NCBI GenBank assembly: GCA_934597465.1
Contig: CAKTSC010000110.1
Location: 1-5,693 of the forward strand
Source of the DNA: an uncultured Dysosmobacter sp.
Lineage (GTDB): Bacteria > Bacillota > Clostridia > Oscillospirales > Oscillospiraceae
DNA length: 5,693 nucleotides
Direction: 5' to 3'
Shown here: in pieces, positions 1 through 5,693 of the stretch
How the letters are laid out: the number at the start of each line of letters is the position of its first letter
Position numbering within the stretch: the stretch's first letter is position 1
Notes under the pieces: model-generated
The model's input: only the letters and a program-made list of their open reading frames with translations
Told to the model about the DNA's origin: nothing
The model's database searches: none
Program-made: the position numbers and the translations under genes

Positions 1-948
1 GGCACGGCCCTGACCACGGAGCAGACCCGGCTCCTCTCCCGCTTCACCAAGGAGCTGGTGCTCTGCTACGACAACGACAACGCCGGCAAAACGGCCACGG
101 AGAAGGCGCTGCAGCTCCTCAACAACTCCGAGTTCACCGTCCGGGTGCTGCAGCTGCCCCGGCGGCGGACGGAGGACGGGGAGCTTGTCAAGCAGGATCC
201 CGACGACTACCTCAAGTACCACGGTGCCGAGGCCTTTGAGCGGCTGCTCTCCGGCAGCGAGAACGGCATCGAGTTCCGGATGGCCCAGGTGGCCGGGAAG
301 TACGATCTCAGCCGGGACGAGGATCGGGTGGCCTACGCCGAGGAGATCAGCGCCCTGCTCTCCTCCCTGGACAACGCGGTGGAGCGGGAGATCTGCACCA
401 CCCGGGCGGCGGAAGCCGCCCACATCAGCCCCGAGGCCATGAAGCTGGAGGTGCAGCGGGCCGCCAAGCGCCGGGCCGCCCAGGAGCGGAAGGCCCAGCA
501 GCGCCGGGACCTGAATCCCGCGGCGGCGCTGCAGCCGGCGGAGCGGAGCCTGCGCTACGAAAACCTGCGCTCCGCCCGGGCGGAGGAGGGACTTTTGCAG
601 CTATTGACCCTGGACGCCGCCCTCTTCCCGCCGGAGGCCCCGGTGCGGGAGGAGGACTTCTCCTCGCCGCTTCTGGGCAAGGCCTTCCGCCTTCTCTGGC
701 AGCAGCGGGAGGCGGGGCGGACGCCCCAGGCGGCGGCCCTGGCGGGAGAGCTGGAGCCCCGGGAGATGGACGTCATCACCGGCATCTGCCAGCGGCCCCA
801 ATCGGCGGCGGAGGCCCCCAAGGCCCTGGCGGACTACATACGCATCATCCGGGAGGAAGCCGGAAAGCGCGGCGGCGCGGGGGAGGATCCCCTGCTGGCC
901 GCCATGAAGAAATACAGAAAATCGGGTAACGGAGGAAAGCAAGCATGA
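1..948 (+). CDS. dnaG: DNA primase DnaG, C-terminal part (5' end outside the window)
   Basis: DnaG synthesises the short RNA primers that start Okazaki fragments, working with the replicative helicase at the fork. The frame is open from base 1, so 315 residues are visible and the zinc-binding domain and most of the catalytic core are missing; the GTG at 58 is an internal codon, not a start. Visible residues 1-100 are the end of the TOPRIM domain: the metal-binding motif YDNDNAG (residues 23-29, acidic D24 and D26) and a second acidic cluster DPDD at 66-69. An Arg/Lys/Gln-rich linker follows at about 150-170. Residues from about 185 onward form a helical, poorly conserved C-terminus expected to bind the DnaB-type helicase. 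The stop TGA (946-948) overlaps the rpoD start, indicating translational coupling. The direct DnaG evidence is the TOPRIM motif, the linker/helical tail and the adjacency to rpoD. Confidence 0.95.
   Translation, partial: GTALTTEQTRLLSRFTKELVLCYDNDNAGKTATEKALQLLNNSEFTVRVLQLPRRRTEDGELVKQDPDDYLKYHGAEAFERLLSGSENGIEFRMAQVAGKYDLSRDEDRVAYAEEISALLSSLDNAVEREICTTRAAEAAHISPEAMKLEVQRAAKRRAAQERKAQQRRDLNPAAALQPAERSLRYENLRSARAEEGLLQLLTLDAALFPPEAPVREEDFSSPLLGKAFRLLWQQREAGRTPQAAALAGELEPREMDVITGICQRPQSAAEAPKALADYIRIIREEAGKRGGAGEDPLLAAMKKYRKSGNGGKQA
931..937 (+). promoter_or_regulatory. Ribosome binding site of rpoD, inside the end of dnaG
   Basis: GGAGGAA lies seven bases before the ATG at 945. It sits within the last codons of dnaG, and the ATGA overlap at 945-948 puts the stop of one gene inside the start of the next, so ribosomes ending dnaG can restart on rpoD. 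This site fixes the rpoD start. I saw no convincing separate promoter immediately before it. Confidence 0.8.
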
Positions 949-2336
949 CGAAGAAGGAACAGATGGAGCAGGAGAACCTGACCCCCCAGGAGCTGAAAGC
1001 CCAGGCGGACGCCATTCTGGCCGCCACCGACCAGGCGGAGAAGGAGCAGAAGGAGGCCGAGCTGAAGGCCGCCCGGAACGCCCCCCTGGATGAAAAGCTC
1101 ATCGCCTCCCTGCCCGCGGCGGCCCTCATCACCGCCAATGAGAAGCTCCGGGAGCTGCTGGCCAAGGGCAAGAAGAAGGGCAAGCTGGATTCCGGCGAGC
1201 TGATGGAGGCCCTGGACGACATGAACCTGGAGAGCGAGCAGATGGATCAGGTCTACGACTCCCTGGAGGCCCTGAACATCGACATCTCCAACGACGAGGA
1301 CATTCTGCCGGATCTTGCCGACGAGGAGCCCGCCGCCGAGGAGATCGCCGAGGTGGAGGAGGAGGAGCTGGTAGATCCCAACTCCCTGGTCAGCAGCTTC
1401 TCCATCGATGACCCCGTGCGGATGTACCTGAAGGAGATCGGCAAGGTGCCCCTGCTGAACCCCGATGAGGAGATCGTGCTGGCCCAGGCCATGTCCGCCG
1501 GGAACGAGGCCAAGGCCAGGCTGGACGAGCTGGAGGAGCAGCGCAAGCGGGGCGAGACCCCGGAGATCTCCCCCGAGGAGGAGGCGGAGCTCCGCAAGGT
1601 CTACAAGAAGGGCGAGAGCTCCAAGCAGAAGCTGGCGGAGGCCAACCTGCGTCTCGTGGTCTCCATCGCCAAGCGCTATGTGGGCCGGGGGATGCTGTTC
1701 CTCGACCTCATCCAGGAGGGCAACCTGGGCCTTATCAAGGCCGTGGAGAAGTTTGACTACACCAAGGGCTACAAGTTCTCCACCTACGCCACCTGGTGGA
1801 TCCGCCAGGCCATCACCCGGGCCATCGCCGATCAGGCCCGCACCATCCGCATCCCCGTCCACATGGTGGAGACCATCAACAAGGTCATCCGGGTGAGCCG
1901 CCAGCTCCTCCAAGAGCTGGGCCACGACCCCTCCCCCAACGAGATCGCCGCCGAGATGGGCATGCCCGTGGAGAAGGTGCGGGAGATCCTGAAGATCGCC
2001 CAGGAGCCCGTCAGCCTGGAGACCCCCATCGGCGAGGAGGAGGATTCCCACCTGGGGGACTTCATCCCCGACGAGGGCGCCAGCGAGCCCAGCGAGGCCG
2101 CCAGCTTCACCCTGCTCAAAGAGCAGCTGATGGACGTGCTCTCCACCCTGACCCCCCGGGAGGAGAAGGTTTTGAAGCTGCGCTTCGGCATTGAGGACGG
2201 CCGCACCCGCACCCTGGAGGAGGTGGGCAAGGAGTTCAACGTCACCCGGGAGCGCATCCGCCAGATCGAGGCCAAGGCCCTGCGCAAGCTCCGCCACCCC
2301 AGCCGCAGCAAGAAGCTGAAGGACTTTCTGAACTGA
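945..2336 (+). CDS. rpoD: Primary (housekeeping) RNA polymerase sigma factor RpoD/SigA
   Basis: This 463-residue protein directs RNA polymerase core enzyme to -10/-35 promoters of growth genes. Residues 1-115 form a charged region 1.1-like domain, followed by an acidic linker at 117-144. Region 1.2 begins with [12 protein letters not shown] (155-166). Region 2 is almost canonical: [14 protein letters not shown] (236-249), then [13 protein letters not shown] (281-293), which melts and reads the -10 element. Region 3.0 contains H306 and E309, matching the residues that read an extended -10 TG. Region 4.2 has a helix-turn-helix with [20 protein letters not shown] (433-452), which reads -35, and the usual SKKLKDF tail. 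It is longer than the roughly 370 residues of Bacillus SigA because of the long N-terminus and an extra stretch of about 37 residues (187-223) between regions 1.2 and 2.1. It follows dnaG with a 4-bp overlap and ends just before a strong terminator. The presence of region 1.1 and the full region 1.2-4.2 set marks the primary sigma rather than an alternative one. Confidence 0.98.
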   Translation: MTKKEQMEQENLTPQELKAQADAILAATDQAEKEQKEAELKAARNAPLDEKLIASLPAAALITANEKLRELLAKGKKKGKLDSGELMEALDDMNLESEQMDQVYDSLEALNIDISNDEDILPDLADEEPAAEEIAEVEEEELVDPNSLVSSFSIDDPVRMYLKEIGKVPLLNPDEEIVLAQAMSAGNEAKARLDELEEQRKRGETPEISPEEEAELRKVYKKGESSKQKLAEANLRLVVSIAKRYVGRGMLFLDLIQEGNLGLIKAVEKFDYTKGYKFSTYATWWIRQAITRAIADQARTIRIPVHMVETINKVIRVSRQLLQELGHDPSPNEIAAEMGMPVEKVREILKIAQEPVSLETPIGEEEDSHLGDFIPDEGASEPSEAASFTLLKEQLMDVLSTLTPREEKVLKLRFGIEDGRTRTLEEVGKEFNVTRERIRQIEAKALRKLRHPSRSKKLKDFLN

Positions 2337-2340
2337 AATG

Positions 2341-2383
2341 AGGCCCCCGGCGCCTTTCGGTGCCGGGGGCTTTCCTCTTTTTT
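2341..2383 (+). terminator. Intrinsic terminator of the dnaG-rpoD operon
   Basis: GCCCCCGGCGCC (2343-2354) pairs with GGTGCCGGGGGC (2359-2370) around a TTTC loop, giving 12 bp with one G-U pair; flanking bases can add two or three more. A T-rich tract, TTTCCTCTTTTTT, runs to 2383. The hairpin starts five bases after the rpoD stop, so it ends the operon before the next gene. Confidence 0.93.
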
Positions 2384-2408
2384 GGGGGGTGCGGTTTCCG
2401 GGCGGATG

Positions 2409-2417
2409 TGGTATGAT
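2409..2417 (+). promoter_or_regulatory. Extended -10 promoter for the carboxypeptidase-like gene
   Basis: TGGTATGAT reads as an extended -10: TG (2409-2410), one base, then TATGAT (2412-2417), one mismatch from TATAAT. At 17-bp spacing the -35 position holds GTGCGG (2389-2394), which does not resemble TTGACA, so recognition would rest on the TG and -10. The expected transcription start is near 2424, giving a leader of about 50 bases. It lies just downstream of the rpoD terminator and upstream of a gene that otherwise has no promoter, which supports the call. No start site has been measured. Confidence 0.65.
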
Positions 2418-2463
2418 GGAGAGGTAAATCCGATTTTCCCTGCCCTCCGGGGCAGTTGACGAC

Positions 2464-2468
2464 AGGAG
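2464..2468 (+). promoter_or_regulatory. Ribosome binding site deciding the start at 2474
   Basis: AGGAG lies five bases before ATG at 2474. An in-frame TTG at 2456 would add six residues but has no purine-rich site at a usable distance, and the Shine-Dalgarno would then fall inside the coding region. The ATG is therefore the better start. Confidence 0.75.
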
Positions 2469-2473
2469 CCGCT

Positions 2474-3556
2474 ATGAGAAACTATGATCTTCCCCCCACG
2501 GAGGAGCGCCTGGCCCGGCGGAGGGCCCGGCAGGCCAAGGAGCAGCAGCGGAGACGGGCCCGGCGGAGACGGCAGCTGGCGCTGCTGGCGGCGCTGCCGC
2601 TGGCGGGGCTCGTGCTCTTTCTGCTACTGCGGGGGCCCCGGCCCCAGCCCCGGCAGGAGCCGCCCGCCGCTTCCAGCGACGGGAGCGGCGGCAGCGGCAG
2701 CGCCGCCGCCAGCGGGCCGGAGATCCCCCAGGAGGAGCCGGAGGAGGTCTTTGCCCTCTTCGCAGCGGAGGGGACGGCGGCGCTGGGGGAGGACTTCCCC
2801 AGCGAGTTCGCGGTGCTGGCGGACGCGGAGACCGGGGAGATCCTGGCGGAGAAGGGCTCGGATCGGCTCCTCTCCCCCGCTTCCATGACGAAGGTGCTGA
2901 CCCTCCTCGTGGCGGCGGAGCGTATCACGAACTGGGAGCAGGTCTTTGTGATGGATCGGGAGACGGCGGACTTCTGCTTCCGCCACGACTGCAGCGTGGT
3001 GGGCTACGAGGTGAGGGAGGAAGTTCCCGCCCGGGAGCTGCTGTACGGGTGCATCCTCTCCTCCGGGGCGGACGCCTCCCTGGGGCTGGCGGCCCTCAGC
3101 GCCGGATCCCAGGAGGCCTTCGTGGAACGCATGAACGAAAAGGCGGCGGAGCTGGGGCTCTCGGACGGGGCGCACTTTACGAACTGCGTGGGGCTCTACG
3201 ATCCGGAGCACCGCTGCACCGCCCGGGACATGGCGCTGATCCTGGGCGCGGCCATGGAAAATAAGGTCTGCCGGGAGATCCTGACCACGAAGCACTACCA
3301 CACGGCGGCGACGGAGTTCCATCCGGAAGGGCAGGATCTCTCCAACTGGTTTCTGCGGCGGATCGAGGACAAGGACTGCGGGAACGCGGAGGTGCTGGCG
3401 GCCAAGACGGGGTATGTGGCGGAGTCCGGCTCCTGCGCGGTGAGCTACGCCCAGGACGCCCAGGGGCGGGGGTATCTCTGCGTCACCGGGAACGCCCACA
3501 GCGCCTGGCGGGCCATCTATGACCACGCGGCGCTCTATGCGCAGTACGTGCCGTGA
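2474..3556 (+). CDS. Membrane-anchored D-alanyl-D-alanine carboxypeptidase-like protein (peptidase family S11)
   Basis: The 360-residue protein belongs with low-molecular-weight penicillin-binding proteins (DacA/DacF type), which remove the terminal D-Ala from peptidoglycan stem peptides outside the membrane. Residues 1-34 are a strongly basic cytoplasmic tail with 13 arginines. Residues 35-52 are one hydrophobic segment, probably an uncleaved anchor. A flexible Pro, Gly, Ser and Glu-rich linker spans about 55-92. The serine-hydrolase domain covers about 105-360: SMTK (S137, K140) is the catalytic SxxK, and KTG is at 311-313. The expected SxN triad falls at SGADA (197-201), where Ala199 stands in place of Asn. 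The C-terminal beta domain and amphipathic anchor helix found in many DacA/DacF proteins are absent; the N-terminal segment would anchor it instead. Nine cysteines lie in the exported domain. It has its own promoter and terminator and looks monocistronic. The family assignment is firm; the exact activity (carboxypeptidase or endopeptidase) is not shown by the sequence. Confidence 0.88.
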   Translation: MRNYDLPPTEERLARRRARQAKEQQRRRARRRRQLALLAALPLAGLVLFLLLRGPRPQPRQEPPAASSDGSGGSGSAAASGPEIPQEEPEEVFALFAAEGTAALGEDFPSEFAVLADAETGEILAEKGSDRLLSPASMTKVLTLLVAAERITNWEQVFVMDRETADFCFRHDCSVVGYEVREEVPARELLYGCILSSGADASLGLAALSAGSQEAFVERMNEKAAELGLSDGAHFTNCVGLYDPEHRCTARDMALILGAAMENKVCREILTTKHYHTAATEFHPEGQDLSNWFLRRIEDKDCGNAEVLAAKTGYVAESGSCAVSYAQDAQGRGYLCVTGNAHSAWRAIYDHAALYAQYVP

Positions 3557-3572
3557 GGCGCGGGAGCGGAGG

Positions 3573-3615
3573 AAGGAAAGGCCGGACAGCGGGGGCTGTC
3601 CGGCCTTTCTTTTTT
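3573..3615. terminator. Bidirectional intrinsic terminator between convergent genes
   Basis: AAAGGCCGGACAGC (3577-3590) and GCTGTCCGGCCTTT (3595-3608) form a perfect 14-bp stem with a GGGG loop. On the + strand CTTTTTT follows (3609-3615), an excellent terminator for the carboxypeptidase-like gene. Read on the - strand, the same stem starts immediately after the TAA of the small cysteine-rich gene and is followed by a weaker tract, TTTCCTTCC, so it probably ends the clp unit too. The spacer between the two stop codons is only 57 bp, and this element occupies most of it. Confidence 0.9.
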
Positions 3616-3826
3616 ACAGGGTGAAATCCTTCTCCCGGAGGTTTCCGGTCTCCAGGGAGGCGGGGCGGGGGGGCTCGCGGCGGAGGGGGTCGTAGCGGAA
3701 GGAGCGGCAGTGGTGCTCCACGGGCACCACGCCCCGCTTCACGCACATGCACTCCCGCTCGCTGAGGGTGGCGGCAAACTGGCAGTAGGCGCAGCGGGGG
3801 TCGATATTCCGGCGGAACAGCTTCAT
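3614..3826 (-). CDS. Small cysteine-rich protein of unknown function, downstream of clp
   Basis: This 70-residue protein starts at the ATG complementary to 3824-3826, preceded by GGAGGG six bases upstream; the frame is open further upstream, but that part lies over clp and has no support. The N-terminal half has a cysteine pattern C12-x2-C15, C26-x-C28 and C40, with H38 and H39 next to the last cysteine. This looks like a small metal-binding (zinc or iron) fold or a cluster of redox-active thiols. The C-terminal 30 residues are basic and proline-containing (RYDPLRREPPRP, 44-55), with no membrane segment or signal peptide, so it is probably cytoplasmic. It begins 16 bp after the clp stop, close enough for co-transcription and possible translational coupling. 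I recall similar short proteins in Oscillospiraceae annotated as hypothetical, but I cannot name a family. A role with the Clp machinery is only a guess from position. Confidence 0.82.
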   Translation of the reverse strand: MKLFRRNIDPRCAYCQFAATLSERECMCVKRGVVPVEHHCRSFRYDPLRREPPRPASLETGNLREKDFTL

Positions 3827-3832
3827 CGTGCG

Positions 3833-3838
3833 CCCTCC
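3833..3838 (-). promoter_or_regulatory. Ribosome binding site of the small cysteine-rich gene
   Basis: On the - strand GGAGGG lies six bases before the ATG at 3826 and four bases after the clp stop codon (TGA, 3845-3843). This strong site is the main reason for taking that ATG as the start and for treating the 70-residue frame as a real gene. Confidence 0.75.
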
Positions 3839-3842
3839 CTTC

Positions 3843-5693
<1,851 letters not shown>

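Noticed and set aside
836..930. Possible separate rpoD promoter within the end of dnaG
   Set aside because: The AT-richer patches (TACATA near 836 and AATACAGA near 911) lack a matching -35 or TG extension, so the evidence is too weak to annotate.
834..2297. A 487-residue open frame on the - strand opposite rpoD
   Set aside because: Its translation is a monotonous Leu/Gly/Ala/Val/His mixture, as expected from the complement of GC-rich coding sequence. It has no recognisable domain, and rpoD on the other strand is certain.
2456..2473. TTG at 2456 as the start of the carboxypeptidase-like gene
   Set aside because: It has no Shine-Dalgarno at the right distance, and the AGGAG at 2464-2468 serves the ATG at 2474.
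2624..3526. A 300-residue - strand open frame opposite the carboxypeptidase-like gene
   Set aside because: It is an Arg/Gly/Pro-rich shadow frame. The + strand protein carries SxxK and KTG motifs and a proper ribosome binding site.

Overview
The window is about two-thirds G+C and densely coding. Five protein genes fill almost all of it; I see no tRNA, rRNA, CRISPR array, insertion sequence or phage gene. The dnaG-rpoD pair, a housekeeping sigma factor of SigA type, a ClpC-type unfoldase and strong Shine-Dalgarno sites all point to a Gram-positive bacterium. High G+C together with a clostridial style of DnaG, RpoD and Clp suggests a high-GC member of the class Clostridia, most likely the Oscillospiraceae/Ruminococcaceae group of gut anaerobes. 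That placement is inferred from protein character and not from a database search.

Layout. (1) Positions 1-948, + strand: the C-terminal part of DNA primase, from the TOPRIM domain to the stop; the N-terminus lies outside the window. (2) 945-2336, +: the complete primary sigma factor, joined to dnaG by an ATGA stop/start overlap and closed by a strong intrinsic terminator at 2341-2383. (3) 2474-3556, +: a membrane-anchored D-Ala-D-Ala carboxypeptidase-like protein with its own extended -10 promoter near 2409-2417. (4) 3577-3615: a long hairpin between two convergent genes, placed to stop transcription from both sides. (5) 3614-3826, -: a 70-residue cysteine-rich protein of unknown function. 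(6) 3843-5693, -: most of a two-ATPase-domain ClpC-type protein whose N-terminus lies beyond the right edge. The small gene lies 16 bp downstream of clp on the same strand and is probably co-transcribed with it.

How they relate. dnaG and rpoD form the conserved core of the macromolecular synthesis operon, linking replication priming and housekeeping transcription. The carboxypeptidase trims peptidoglycan stems outside the membrane. The Clp protein should unfold proteins for ClpP. The right-hand pair is convergent with the left-hand genes and forms a separate transcription unit.

I find no clear new multi-gene system here. The points most worth a second look are the uncharacterised Cys-rich protein tied to clp, the unusual architecture and cysteine content of the carboxypeptidase-like protein together with its altered SxN motif, and a charged insertion of about 37 residues in the sigma factor.
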